DNA of 64,000 nucleotides from Solirubrobacterales bacterium (GTDB taxonomy: Bacteria > Actinomycetota > Thermoleophilia > Solirubrobacterales > 70-9). Under the pieces are notes generated by a model. The model was not told the DNA's origin. It did not search any database and worked only from the letters and a program-made list of their open reading frames with translations. The stretch is from NCBI GenBank assembly GCA_023958085.1, contig JAMLGI010000001.1, positions 124,001 through 188,000 on the forward strand, given 5' to 3'. How positions within the stretch are numbered: position 1 is the first letter of the stretch; every line of letters starts with the position of its first letter. Of this stretch, positions 43,173 to 51,994 are shown in pieces. The position numbers were made by a program, and so were the translations under genes.

Positions 43173-43940
43173 ATGATGGAGTCAGCGGACCATCAGGAAG
43201 AGCTCGATCCTTTCGGGACCGGCAAGCTGCCCAGCGGACGTCACGGCCTTCCGCGGGAGGCGGTGGTGCGCTCCCAGCGTGAGCGCATGGTCGAGGCGAT
43301 GATCACCGTGGTCGCCAACAAGGGCTACGCGGAAACCACCGTGGCCGACATCATCTCCGCCGCCGGCGTGTCACGGGCCACCTTCTACGAGCAGTTCACC
43401 GACAAGGAGGACTGCTTCATCGCCGCCTACGGAACGGTGATGGGCCGGATGCTGGAGTACGTCGCCGAGGGCTTCACCGAGCGGCGCTCCGGTGAGTGGA
43501 TCGATCAGATCCGCGGCGCGATCGGTGCCCTGCTCACCTATTTCGCGACCAATCCGGTTGCCGCCCGGGTTGGGATCGTCGAGGGTTTCGGGGCCGGCGC
43601 CCGGGCCCGTGACCGCTACCAGCAGGCGGTCAGCTCCTTCTTTCCTTTCATGGACGCCGCTCGCGCCGGCTCGCCCGATCCGGAGCGGATTCCCCCGAAG
43701 ACCGCCCGGATGGGGGTTGGGGCCCTCTCGACCCTGATGTTCGATGAGGCCGCCGCCGGACGGGCGGACGAACTCCCGGCCCGACTCCCCGAAATGGTCT
43801 ACATGGTGGTTTCGCTCTATCTCGGTCGCGAAAAGGCCCGCGAGGCGATGAAGGAAACCACCCGGCAGCTTGAGGAGGCGAGGGTGGTCAAGGCCACCGC
43901 TTCCACATCGGAACATCCGGGATCGGACGGCACCAAGTGA
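43173..43940 (+). CDS. TetR/AcrR family transcriptional regulator (first of a tandem pair)
   Basis: A 255-residue repressor. The helix-turn-helix ETTVADIISAAGVSRATFYEQFTDKEDCF spans about residues 53-81, and the all-helical ligand domain follows. The 20 or so residues before it (LPSGRHGLPREAVVRSQRER) are nearly repeated in the next gene. It overlaps that gene by 4 nt (GTGA), so the two regulators are made together, perhaps as a heterodimer or as sequential paralogues. The regulated target is unknown; the divergent nucleotide-sugar dehydrogenase is a candidate. Confidence 0.92.
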   Translation: MMESADHQEELDPFGTGKLPSGRHGLPREAVVRSQRERMVEAMITVVANKGYAETTVADIISAAGVSRATFYEQFTDKEDCFIAAYGTVMGRMLEYVAEGFTERRSGEWIDQIRGAIGALLTYFATNPVAARVGIVEGFGAGARARDRYQQAVSSFFPFMDAARAGSPDPERIPPKTARMGVGALSTLMFDEAAAGRADELPARLPEMVYMVVSLYLGREKAREAMKETTRQLEEARVVKATASTSEHPGSDGTK

Positions 43941-44641
43941 CCTCGCCGGAGACCAGGAGACTGCCCTCGGGGCGCCACAATCTGCCGCGGGAGTTCGTGA
44001 TCAACTCCCAGCGCGACCGGCTGCTCGACTCGATGGCTGAAGCCTGCTCCGAGAAACGTTACGCCGAGGTTTCGGTGGCCGACGTGGTCGCTCGGGCCAG
44101 GGTGTCCCGATCCACCTTCTACGAGATCTTTCCCGACAAGGAAGCCTGCTTCCTGGCCGCCTACGACGCGATACTCGGTCGTTTCGTCAGCGAAGTGATC
44201 CGGGCCTGCTCGGACCGGGGCCTGACCTGGACCGAGCAGGTCGAGATCGGGATCGAGACCTCGCTCAACTTCCTTGCCGCGGAACCGGCCTTCGCCCGAA
44301 TGTGCATCGTCGACATGTTCTCGGCCGGACAGTCCGCCCTCGACCGGTATCTCTCCGCGCTGCGTCTGATCTCCGGGTTCATCGACACCGGCCGCCAGCG
44401 GATGCCCGGCAACGAGGATGTCCCCCCGTCGGTTGCCGGAATGGTGGTCGGTGGCGCGGCGGTGGTGATTCGGGGCGAGATCGTCGACGAACGGACCGAA
44501 CTGCTGCCCGCGGTCGGACCGGACCTGCTCTACGGGATCCTGGCTCACTACGTGGATCAGGACGAGGCGCTCGCACAGGCCGAAAGTTACGCCTCCCGGA
44601 TCGGACCACCGCCTGCTCAAGCCGGGCTCACGGCCCCGTAA
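43937..44641 (+). CDS. TetR/AcrR family transcriptional regulator (second of a tandem pair)
   Basis: A 234-residue TetR-type regulator starting with GTG inside the stop of its neighbour. The helix-turn-helix is AEVSVADVVARARVSRSTFYEIFPDKEACF. It shares the LPSGRH-x-LPRE-x-V-x-x-SQR leader with the first TetR, showing common ancestry, while the ligand domains have diverged. The ligand is unknown. Confidence 0.92.
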   Translation: MTSPETRRLPSGRHNLPREFVINSQRDRLLDSMAEACSEKRYAEVSVADVVARARVSRSTFYEIFPDKEACFLAAYDAILGRFVSEVIRACSDRGLTWTEQVEIGIETSLNFLAAEPAFARMCIVDMFSAGQSALDRYLSALRLISGFIDTGRQRMPGNEDVPPSVAGMVVGGAAVVIRGEIVDERTELLPAVGPDLLYGILAHYVDQDEALAQAESYASRIGPPPAQAGLTAP

Positions 44642-44713
44642 CGGAACCGTCACAGTTCCGCAAAATGCGGGCTGTTTTCACGTTTTGAGGCCGCTCCGGG
44701 GCATCCGCGCAGG

Positions 44714-44719
44714 TATCCT
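44714..44719 (+). promoter_or_regulatory. -10 box upstream of the WYL regulator
   Basis: TATCCT ends 9 nt before the ATG at 44729. Confidence 0.45.
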
Positions 44720-44728
44720 CGATGGTCG

Positions 44729-46777
44729 ATGGCCAAGGACACCGAAAAGCTCATCCGCCAGCTCTCCCTGATCTCGTTCCTGATGGCCCAGGGACGGCCG
44801 GTTTCGGCGCTTGAGATCAAGCGCGAGGTCGAGGGATACAGCGTGATGAACGAGGATGCCTTCGCCCGCCGTTTCTACGCCGACCGGGCTGAACTGGACA
44901 GCCTCGGGATTGAGCTTCAGGTGGATCGTCCGGGCGACGGGTTCTTCGAAGCGGAGCTTTACACCCTGCCGCCGGAGAACTTCTACCTGCCGGTGATCGA
45001 GTTCACCGACGACGAACTGGCGGCGCTCAGGACCTCGCTCAGCCTGCTCACCGAAGGCGAGTTCGCCTACGCCGAACCGCTCCGGCTCGCCCTTCAGCAG
45101 GTCGCCTGGGGTCACCCGAACCCGTTGGCCGACCCCGACCGGACCCCGGTCTCGATGGCCAAGTTCGCCTCCACCTCCTCGCGTGACCTGACCCAGCGTC
45201 TGGCCCGGATCGAGACCGCGATCTCGCGTCACAAGACGGTTACCTTCGAGTACCACACGATCGAGCGCGACGAGGTCGCCCGGCGCAAGGTGGACCCCTA
45301 CCACCTGGTCTTCCGTGGCGGGCAGTTCTACCTGATCGGATACGCCCATGAGCGCGAAGCGGTCCGGGTGTTCCGGCTCTCCCGGATTCGCGGCAAGGTC
45401 GGCTATGCGACCAAGTCCGAACATGACTTCACCCCACCGGAGGAGTTCGAACGGCGGGACTACGCGGAACTCGCCGACTGGCAGCTCGGGGAGCAGACCG
45501 GGACCGCCAGACTGTTCTTCCGGGAACGGATCGCCTGGCTGATCGAACGCGATTTCGGCCGCCACGGGACCGTGACCCAGGCCGATCCCGAGGAGACCGG
45601 CGAGCCCGGCATCGTGCTCGAAACCGGTTACGCCAGCGAGCGGGAACTGATCGCCTGGGTGCTGCGCTGGCGTCAGAACGCGGAGGTGCTCGGTCCGGAA
45701 CGCCTGCGTGACGTTGCCGACGACCGGATCGCCCTGCTGCGAGACCGTCACCTCAAGAACTTCGATCTGGCAGACCCCAGCGAGGAGGCCGCACCGCCAG
45801 CCCGGGAGCGGCGTCAACGCAAGAAGAGCCGCAGCCCGGCTGCGATCCGGCCGGAACGGTTCGGCCGGCTGGTCACCCTGGCCGGGATGCTCATCGGTGC
45901 CGCCAAGGAGAACCGGCTGCTCTCGGTGAGCGATCTCTGCCGTCGCTTCGAGCTCTCCGCCGAGGAGCTGCGGAACGACATCGACGTGTTGAACGTGGTC
46001 AACTTCGGCGGCGGCACCTACGTCCTTTACGCCGAGATCAAGGGTGGCTCGATCGAGATCGACTCGGAACCGTACGGGGACTCGTTTGCCCGGCCGGCCC
46101 GGCTGCTGCCGCTTGAAGCCAAGGCCCTGGTCGCGGCGATCGACCTGGTCGGCGACCATCTGCCCCAGACCCGGCTCGACTCGGCCCGGGAGAAGATCAT
46201 CGAGGCGCTCGGCCACGACCCCGCCCGCGAGGGACTGGCGATCGCGGTCGAGTCCGGGGGTGCGGCCGCGGCCCGGGTGGTGAACGAGGCGATTGCCGCG
46301 CACCGGGTGCTGAAACTCAACTACTACAAGGAGAACGAGGACACCTTCTCCGAACGCACGGTCGAGCCGTACCGGTTGGAGAACGGCCGTGAGGGCTGGT
46401 ACGCGGAGTGCTTCGATCTCGATCGGAAGGCGATGCGCCACTTCAAGCTCGACCGGATCAAGACCGCGGAGATCACCGGGGAGAGCTTCGATCCCCGTCC
46501 CGAGGCGATCGAACTGGCCGGGGTGGAGGGCTGGATGAGCGACGGCAAGGTACCGGAGGCTTCGGTCGCCCGGGTCTGGGTGTCCCCCGAGCGTTCGCGC
46601 TGGCTCAGGGAGGAACGCAACGTGGTCGAGGAACTGGTTGACGGTTCGGTGGTGGTCGAGCTGCCGTACGCAGGTACCCCCTGGCTGGTCCGGGAGATCC
46701 TCCGCGGCGCCGGTGACCTGGTCGTGCTCGATCCGCCCGAGGCCCGTGAGGCAATCAGCCGGGAGCTCGCCGCCTGA
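44729..46777 (+). CDS. Fused WYL-domain transcriptional regulator (PafBC-like)
   Basis: A 682-residue protein made of two homologous halves, each with an N-terminal winged helix, a WYL domain and a C-terminal WCX extension. In half one, the HTH is about residues 8-60 and the WYL region holds YHLVFRGGQFYLIGY. In half two, the HTH starts near 385 and its WYL region holds YRLENGREGWYAE. A Lys/Arg-rich linker (about 345-385) joins them. This matches a PafB-PafC fusion, the DNA-damage transcriptional activator of actinobacteria. Neither pafA nor proteasome genes are nearby, which is unusual for classical pafBC. Confidence 0.88.
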   Translation: MAKDTEKLIRQLSLISFLMAQGRPVSALEIKREVEGYSVMNEDAFARRFYADRAELDSLGIELQVDRPGDGFFEAELYTLPPENFYLPVIEFTDDELAALRTSLSLLTEGEFAYAEPLRLALQQVAWGHPNPLADPDRTPVSMAKFASTSSRDLTQRLARIETAISRHKTVTFEYHTIERDEVARRKVDPYHLVFRGGQFYLIGYAHEREAVRVFRLSRIRGKVGYATKSEHDFTPPEEFERRDYAELADWQLGEQTGTARLFFRERIAWLIERDFGRHGTVTQADPEETGEPGIVLETGYASERELIAWVLRWRQNAEVLGPERLRDVADDRIALLRDRHLKNFDLADPSEEAAPPARERRQRKKSRSPAAIRPERFGRLVTLAGMLIGAAKENRLLSVSDLCRRFELSAEELRNDIDVLNVVNFGGGTYVLYAEIKGGSIEIDSEPYGDSFARPARLLPLEAKALVAAIDLVGDHLPQTRLDSAREKIIEALGHDPAREGLAIAVESGGAAAARVVNEAIAAHRVLKLNYYKENEDTFSERTVEPYRLENGREGWYAECFDLDRKAMRHFKLDRIKTAEITGESFDPRPEAIELAGVEGWMSDGKVPEASVARVWVSPERSRWLREERNVVEELVDGSVVVELPYAGTPWLVREILRGAGDLVVLDPPEAREAISRELAA

Positions 46778-46821
46778 GGCCTGCGGCGTCGGGTGATGTC
46801 CACAGGGGGCGGATGATCTCG

Positions 46822-46827
46822 TAGCCT
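46822..46827 (+). promoter_or_regulatory. -10 box upstream of the first phosphatase-superfamily gene
   Basis: TAGCCT ends 6 nt before TTG 46834 and 12 nt before ATG 46840, favouring the TTG start. Confidence 0.4.
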
Positions 46828-46833
46828 TCCGGG

Positions 46834-48837
46834 TTGACCATGGCCCGGACCGACTACACAGGGCGCAGGATCTGGCTCGTCTGGGGTGAGCTCGCCGGGC
46901 TCTGGACCCTGGTATTTGCCCAGCGGGCCTTCGATCGGATCGCCTCCGGCCCGGACGCATTCACCCAGATCGGGGCGGACCGGCTCGATCTGATCCTGAT
47001 CATCATCGTGGTGGCCCTGCTGCCCCCGACCGTCGCCTGGCTGGTCGAGATCGCGGTCGCCCGGTTGCGTTCCCCGGCTGCCGCCCACCGTCTTCACGCG
47101 GTCATTTTCGGCGCGGCGATCGGCCTCGTCTTCTGGCAGTTTGCGGTCGCTCAGGGGCTGGCGGTTCCGCTTCGCTTCCTGCCGGCGATCGCCCTCGGGG
47201 CGGGTGGAACCTGGCTCTACCTGAACGCGAGGGTGATCCGGCAGTTCACCGAACTGCTCGCCCTGGCGACCCCGGTGGTGATCGCGATCTTTGCCTTCAC
47301 CTATCCCGCCTCGGCCCAGATGCTGCCGTCGAAATCCCCCTCCGAGGTCGCGCCGATCACGGCCCGGACCCCGGTCGTACTGGTGGTCTTCGACGAGTTC
47401 CCGCTCGACATGCTGCTCGACCGGAAGGGAAGAGTTGATCACCGGCTTTTCCCCAACTTCGCCCGGCTGGCCCGCAGCTCAACCTGGTACCCGAACGCGC
47501 GGGCGGTGACCGCATCGACGATCCGGGCGGTTCCGGCGATCATGAGTGGCCGGCTGCCGAGTTCCAGATCCCGCCCGCTGGTCTCCGATCACGCCCTGCC
47601 CGACAATCTCTGTGATCTGCTCGATCGCGGTGGCTACCGGGTCAACGCGGTCGAGACGATCACCGAGTTCTGTGGGGCCAGGCACTCCCGGCCGGACCGG
47701 CTGAGGACGATGCTCTCCCGCACACTCGCCTCCGGGGTGGTCCCGCCGAGCGGGCTTCTGCCGGAGATCAGCGACAGCCTGGTCGCCCCGCCCCCGGGGC
47801 CGATCCCGTCCTTCTCGGGTGGCCGGGCCGAGGAGTTCAACCGGTTCATCGACTCGATCGGTACAGACCGACGCAGCTTCAACTTCGCCCATCCGATGCT
47901 GCCCCACCGCCGCTGGATGTACATGCCGGACGGGAGCCGGTTCACACCCGATCCGAGGCCGTGGGGTCTGCGTCGTCCGGAGCGGGACTTCCTGTTCCAG
48001 CAGGCGATGCTTCAGGTCGGGTTCGTCGACCGGGAGATCGGGCGGCTGGTCGCGAGGATGAAGGCCCGGGGGATCTGGCGGGACTCGCTGCTGGTGGTGA
48101 CCGCCGACCACGGTCTGAACATGACCTTCCGGGGCCAGGCGGACGATCTCCCCGAAACCGGTCAGCCAACCTGGGACAGCCGCGACCTGACCGCAGAGAA
48201 CGCCGGGGCACTGCTGCCGATCCCGCTGTTCGTCAAGTTCCCCGGCCAGAACGGCGGCCGGACCGAGCGGGCGGAGGTCACCTCGGCCGATATCGCGCCG
48301 ACCGTTTTCAGGGAACTCGGGATGAATCCTCCGGCCGAAGACCCGCTCGACGGTCGGCCCCTTCAGGAGGAGCGCCCCGCGCGGATCGATCCGATCAGGG
48401 CGTTGAGCCGGACCGGCAACCTGAACGTGCCCCGGGAGACGTACAGGGACGCCCGCCGGGAAGCCCGCCTGCTCCGACAGCGGCTGTTCGCCCGCGGCAG
48501 CTTCTACGCAACCGGAGGACATCCGGGGCTGATCGGCTCCGCGGTGGCCGACCGGCCCGGTCTGGTCCCGGTGCATGTGCTTGCCGACCGGGGTCCGGCC
48601 GGTCCCGACGGCGGGCCGAAGGTCGGCCCCGGACGCTGGCTGTTCCGGCTCGGGGAGAGGCTGCCGGGTCCGGGTCGGGCGGTGGCGATCGCGGTCAACG
48701 GGAAGGTTGTGGCCACGGTCCGGCCCTGGTACGACCGCCGCACCGGCGAGTGGACCGCCGGAATCATCCTGCCGGACTCCGCCTTCCGTGCCCTCGGCAA
48801 CCAGGTAACGGTCCACGCGATCCCGCCAACCCGGTAA
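46834..48837 (+). CDS. Membrane-anchored alkaline-phosphatase-superfamily enzyme (sulfatase-like), paralogue 1
   Basis: A 667-residue protein with about five N-terminal membrane helices (to about residue 160) and a large outside domain. The metal-binding beginning is VVLVVFDEFPLDMLL. A likely nucleophile Thr lies in TASTIRAVPAIMSGRLP. The metal site DHG is in VVTADHGLN, and PLFVKFPGQ closes the core. A small beta domain with VAIAVNGKVVATVRPW ends it. The layout is like LTA synthases and phosphoethanolamine transferases, so a role in cell-envelope polymer modification is plausible. Two paralogues lie at 49188-51263 and 57350-59386. Confidence 0.85.
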   Translation: MTMARTDYTGRRIWLVWGELAGLWTLVFAQRAFDRIASGPDAFTQIGADRLDLILIIIVVALLPPTVAWLVEIAVARLRSPAAAHRLHAVIFGAAIGLVFWQFAVAQGLAVPLRFLPAIALGAGGTWLYLNARVIRQFTELLALATPVVIAIFAFTYPASAQMLPSKSPSEVAPITARTPVVLVVFDEFPLDMLLDRKGRVDHRLFPNFARLARSSTWYPNARAVTASTIRAVPAIMSGRLPSSRSRPLVSDHALPDNLCDLLDRGGYRVNAVETITEFCGARHSRPDRLRTMLSRTLASGVVPPSGLLPEISDSLVAPPPGPIPSFSGGRAEEFNRFIDSIGTDRRSFNFAHPMLPHRRWMYMPDGSRFTPDPRPWGLRRPERDFLFQQAMLQVGFVDREIGRLVARMKARGIWRDSLLVVTADHGLNMTFRGQADDLPETGQPTWDSRDLTAENAGALLPIPLFVKFPGQNGGRTERAEVTSADIAPTVFRELGMNPPAEDPLDGRPLQEERPARIDPIRALSRTGNLNVPRETYRDARREARLLRQRLFARGSFYATGGHPGLIGSAVADRPGLVPVHVLADRGPAGPDGGPKVGPGRWLFRLGERLPGPGRAVAIAVNGKVVATVRPWYDRRTGEWTAGIILPDSAFRALGNQVTVHAIPPTR

Positions 48838-48926
48838 GCGAATTCCACCGCAGGGGGGGCGAACTCCGGGTCGACCGCCGCTATCCTGAGGCAAGCCGGA
48901 TTGAAGGATTTCCGAGAGAGGTCTTG

Positions 48927-49148
48927 ATGGAACTTCACTTGAAACTGCATGCTGAGGACGGGGCGTTCTGGGCTGAGGTCCAGGAGTTGCCGGGGTGCTT
49001 CGCTGCCGGCGACACTCTGGAGGAACTCACCGAGTCATTGAACGAGGCGCTCGCTCTCTACCTCGAAGAAGAACCGGTCAACCCGGACAGGATCTCACCG
49101 TCGGCACTGGACTTCAGCAGGAGTGAGACCCTGACCCTCAACGCCTGA
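48927..49148 (+). CDS. HicB-like antitoxin-family protein
   Basis: A 73-residue protein of the HicB/DUF1902 fold. GAFWAEVQELPGCFAAGDTLEELTESLNEAL is the family signature. HicB proteins neutralise HicA mRNA interferases, but I see no HicA gene on either side, so it is an orphan or has another partner. It starts at ATG 48927 with GAGAGAGG about 9 nt upstream. A -10 candidate TATCCT lies at 48882-48887. Confidence 0.82.
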   Translation: MELHLKLHAEDGAFWAEVQELPGCFAAGDTLEELTESLNEALALYLEEEPVNPDRISPSALDFSRSETLTLNA

Positions 49149-49187
49149 TCGCCGACTCGCGTTTACGGCGGCTTGAGCGCCTGGAAC

Positions 49188-51263
49188 TCACTCCAGGTTG
49201 TCGCCCAACGGCATCAGGCGGTTGCCTTCGACCGCGTAGATCCCGATCTCGTTTCGGCCGGGTTTCAGGGTGGCCGGGTCGACCAGGGCGCCGAAACGGT
49301 TTGCCGCCTGGAACTCGAACGATCTTGCCGTGCCCCCGATCCTGCCGTTGACCGCGACCGCAACCAGGGTCCCGGGACCGTAGGGCTCAGCCAGCCGGCC
49401 GGTCACATCGATCGGCAGTGGTTCCTGTCCCGGATGGACGTCCTGCCAAAGTCCCGGGCTGTCGAGTTCGGCCAGGGTCACGTCCGGCGGTACCGACCGG
49501 ACTCGACGGCCGATCAGTTCCGGGGCCGGTCCCAGGGTGTAGAGCGGGCCGTCGCCGAGCCGTTCCCGGGAACGGGCGATCGCGGCGTTTCGCTGGGCAA
49601 TCATCTGCGGAATCCCGATCGAGAGCTCCCGGTCGTCGTTCAGCACATCCTTCACCGTGGCCGGCCGCTTCGGGACCGGCCCCTGCAGCGGCACCCCGTC
49701 GAACCGGTAGCCGTCGCTCACCCCGACCGCCCGGGCGATCGTCGGCAGGATGTCGAGGGTGGTGCTGTGCTTGCGACTGATCGTCCCCTGTTGCCGGCCC
49801 GGGTACTTGATGAAGAGTGGCGGGTTGGCCACCTCGCCCATCGCCCGCCGATCAACCCGGCGGCGGGCCACCCCGTCACCCTCGAAGGAGATCCCGTGAT
49901 CGGCGGCCACCACCACGATCGCATCGTCCCAGATGCCCTTCCGCCGGAGGGCTTGTTCCATCCGGCCGAGCAGCCGGTCGGCGAATCCGGCCTGTGTGTA
50001 CATCCGGGCCTGGGCGGAGGCGATCCCGTCGCTGTCGACCAGCCACCTGTCGTTCTCGGGGTTCCAGAGCACATCGATCGGTGACCAGTTGTAGGTCCGT
50101 CCGTCGGCGGTCAGGTGCCACGGCTGGTGGGGCAGGACCAGGTGCATCACGGTCAGGCCCCGACGACTGTCCGGAATCCCCCGGATGAACGATCGGTAAC
50201 CGCCCGGGTCGGGACCGGAACCGAGCTCCTTCAGGAAGAACCGATCGGTCCGTTCCGACTGCCGGTCACGGCCCGAAAGCCCGAAGTCCTGAAAGGTGCT
50301 GCTCACATCCGGCAGCCGGTCGGCCAGCCTCGGGGGCAGGATCAACCTGCCCTCGACGTATCTGAGGTCCGAGAGGAGTGCGGTCAACCGTTCGGTGCGG
50401 GACGGTTCGCTTCCGGAGGCCGGGCAGAGCTCCACCGGGCAGAGCGATGTGACCGGTTCCATCGCGTGAACCGGACGGTCCCCGCCGAGCAGGGTGAAGA
50501 TGTTCTCGGGTTGGTCGCGGGTGGTCGGCAGGGCGTCGTCCGGCGGGTGGCGGCCGGTGAGGATTGCCGGAACCGCCCGTGGGGTGAAAAAGTCCACGGT
50601 GGACTGGTTGATGTACCAGGTGGACTGGCGGGCGAGACGGGCGAAGTTGGGGAAGCGCCGCCGGTCGACCTTCCCGGGAGAGGACATCAGGTCGGAGTTG
50701 CCGAGCTCGTCGAAGATCATCAGCACCACCGGGCTGTCTCCGCCGCCCCCGGTCCGGGCGATCGCCTCGCTCTCGCCGGGGAAGATCACCTTCGAGGCCG
50801 GGCTCGCGAACACGAACAGGACGAGGATCACGACCGGGGCGAGAATCAGGATGTCAAGCAGGTTCCGGAAGAAGTCCAGCCGGTGGGCGGCCCAGGCGAA
50901 AAGTGCCCCCGACCCGATGGCGAACAGCAGGATCAGCAGGGTCGGGCTCTCGAACAGCTTCGAGATGACCTCGACGAAGAAGACGGCCGCGATCCCGCCG
51001 AGCAGCAGCAGGTGAAGCCAGTTGTAGACGAGCGGACTGAACCGGACCACGATCGCCTCGACCCCCAACAGCAGCAGGGGCGGCAACAGGGTGAAGCCGA
51101 TCGCGAGAATCAGGACGTCGCCGGGATCGTTGCCCCGGGCGACGAAGAAGTCCGGGTTCCGGCCCAGCAGGTCAAGCAGCGGCTGGACGAAGGCAAGCGC
51201 CCAGACGGCGGCCAGATGGCCACCGCCGAGCAGCAGTTCTTTTCCGGTGGGTCGTGCGCCCAT
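49188..51263 (-). CDS. Membrane-anchored alkaline-phosphatase-superfamily enzyme, paralogue 2
   Basis: A 691-residue protein with the same layout as paralogue 1: about five membrane helices, the metal-binding VVLMIFDELGNSDLM, the nucleophile-region FTPRAVPAILTGRHP (T-P-R fits the sulfatase C/S-x-P-x-R motif with threonine as nucleophile), VVAADHGIS, and PLFIKYPGR, then a C-terminal beta domain (VAVAVNGRIGGTARSF). It is more diverged than paralogues 1 and 3 are from each other and is oriented opposite to them. Likely acts on an envelope polymer; substrate unknown. Confidence 0.85.
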   Translation of the reverse strand: MGARPTGKELLLGGGHLAAVWALAFVQPLLDLLGRNPDFFVARGNDPGDVLILAIGFTLLPPLLLLGVEAIVVRFSPLVYNWLHLLLLGGIAAVFFVEVISKLFESPTLLILLFAIGSGALFAWAAHRLDFFRNLLDILILAPVVILVLFVFASPASKVIFPGESEAIARTGGGGDSPVVLMIFDELGNSDLMSSPGKVDRRRFPNFARLARQSTWYINQSTVDFFTPRAVPAILTGRHPPDDALPTTRDQPENIFTLLGGDRPVHAMEPVTSLCPVELCPASGSEPSRTERLTALLSDLRYVEGRLILPPRLADRLPDVSSTFQDFGLSGRDRQSERTDRFFLKELGSGPDPGGYRSFIRGIPDSRRGLTVMHLVLPHQPWHLTADGRTYNWSPIDVLWNPENDRWLVDSDGIASAQARMYTQAGFADRLLGRMEQALRRKGIWDDAIVVVAADHGISFEGDGVARRRVDRRAMGEVANPPLFIKYPGRQQGTISRKHSTTLDILPTIARAVGVSDGYRFDGVPLQGPVPKRPATVKDVLNDDRELSIGIPQMIAQRNAAIARSRERLGDGPLYTLGPAPELIGRRVRSVPPDVTLAELDSPGLWQDVHPGQEPLPIDVTGRLAEPYGPGTLVAVAVNGRIGGTARSFEFQAANRFGALVDPATLKPGRNEIGIYAVEGNRLMPLGDNLE

Positions 51264-51291
51264 CCTGTCCGGATCGTCCGGGCCTTGCTTC

Positions 51292-51597
51292 CTAGGTCCG
51301 GGTCAGGTGTCCACTACGGACTCTGACCCCGAGTTCGACAACCTGGTCCGGGCTTGCGATCGCGAGCCGACCGAGAGCTTCATGCAGCAGGGGATCCTCA
51401 CCGATCACCGGAGCACCAACTGCCAGTCGGTCACTGATCCCGGTTGGCGCCGAGGTGAGTTCAAGTGCGGTCGGCTGCCCACCACCGGGGTACTGAACTA
51501 CGGGTCCATCGGGAAGCTGCTCCCCGGACCCACCCTCGACCGCAGGCATCAACTCGATGGCCAGCAGGTCCGCTGCCTTTTCGTATTCGGCTCTCAT
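51292..51597 (-). CDS. DUF2283-like small protein (complete copy)
   Basis: A 101-residue protein. Its first half (MRAEYEKAADLLAIEL, then DGPVVQYPGGGQPTALELTSA) resembles DUF2283, a short family often found near toxin-antitoxin or phage genes; this match is from memory and modest. A ribosome site AAGGGG sits 6 nt before ATG 51597. From about residue 62 the sequence is unlike the second copy, because the duplication breakpoint lies there (51392). This left-hand copy is the unbroken one. Confidence 0.6.
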   Translation of the reverse strand: MRAEYEKAADLLAIELMPAVEGGSGEQLPDGPVVQYPGGGQPTALELTSAPTGISDRLAVGAPVIGEDPLLHEALGRLAIASPDQVVELGVRVRSGHLTRT

Positions 51598-51743
51598 CGT
51601 TTCCCCTTCTCTATCAGAGTAATGATGCGGTCCCTCATCCCTGAGGACGGGTTCGACCGACCGAACGAGGTGACCGATTGAGGTGACCGAACGCGCCGGC
51701 CGCATCGCTGCGACGATCCACCCCGGCCAACCAAAATCCCCCA

Positions 51744-51849
51744 GGGTGGGGCCAACCAGTGTCTAGTACGACACCTGCGGGCCCCACCCAGAGGAGTGAC
51801 TTGCTGGTGGGGCCGAGAGATATCCCCGGGGATACCTACGGGCCCCACC
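51744..51849. repeat. Paired hairpin element, copy A
   Basis: The first hairpin has 10-bp arms GGGTGGGGCC (51744-51753) and GGCCCCACCC (51780-51789). The second has 9-bp arms GGTGGGGCC (51806-51814) and GGCCCCACC (51841-51849) and encloses the perfect palindrome TATCCCCGGGGATA (51821-51834). The two start 62 bp apart. The element sits between the divergent DUF2283-like and MBL genes and fills most of the 397-bp gap. No coding potential is seen. Confidence 0.8.
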
Positions 51850-51981
51850 GGGTTGGTTGTTGGTGAAGTGCCGCCGGCTTTGGAGCCGTTGCCGCCTTTT
51901 ACGGACCCAGGGGTTCAGGGAGGAACTGTCTCCTCACCAGGGCCAGACGCGTTGCCGGGCGACGAAGATCTGTCCGCCGAC

Positions 51982-51987
51982 TACCCT
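51982..51987 (+). promoter_or_regulatory. -10 box of MBL gene copy A
   Basis: TACCCT ends 7 nt before GTG 51995. Confidence 0.4.
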
Positions 51988-51994
51988 CCCGGGT

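Noticed and set aside
44678-46960. A 760-codon open frame opposite the WYL regulator
   Set aside because: It is an antisense shadow; the plus-strand protein has unmistakable duplicated domains.
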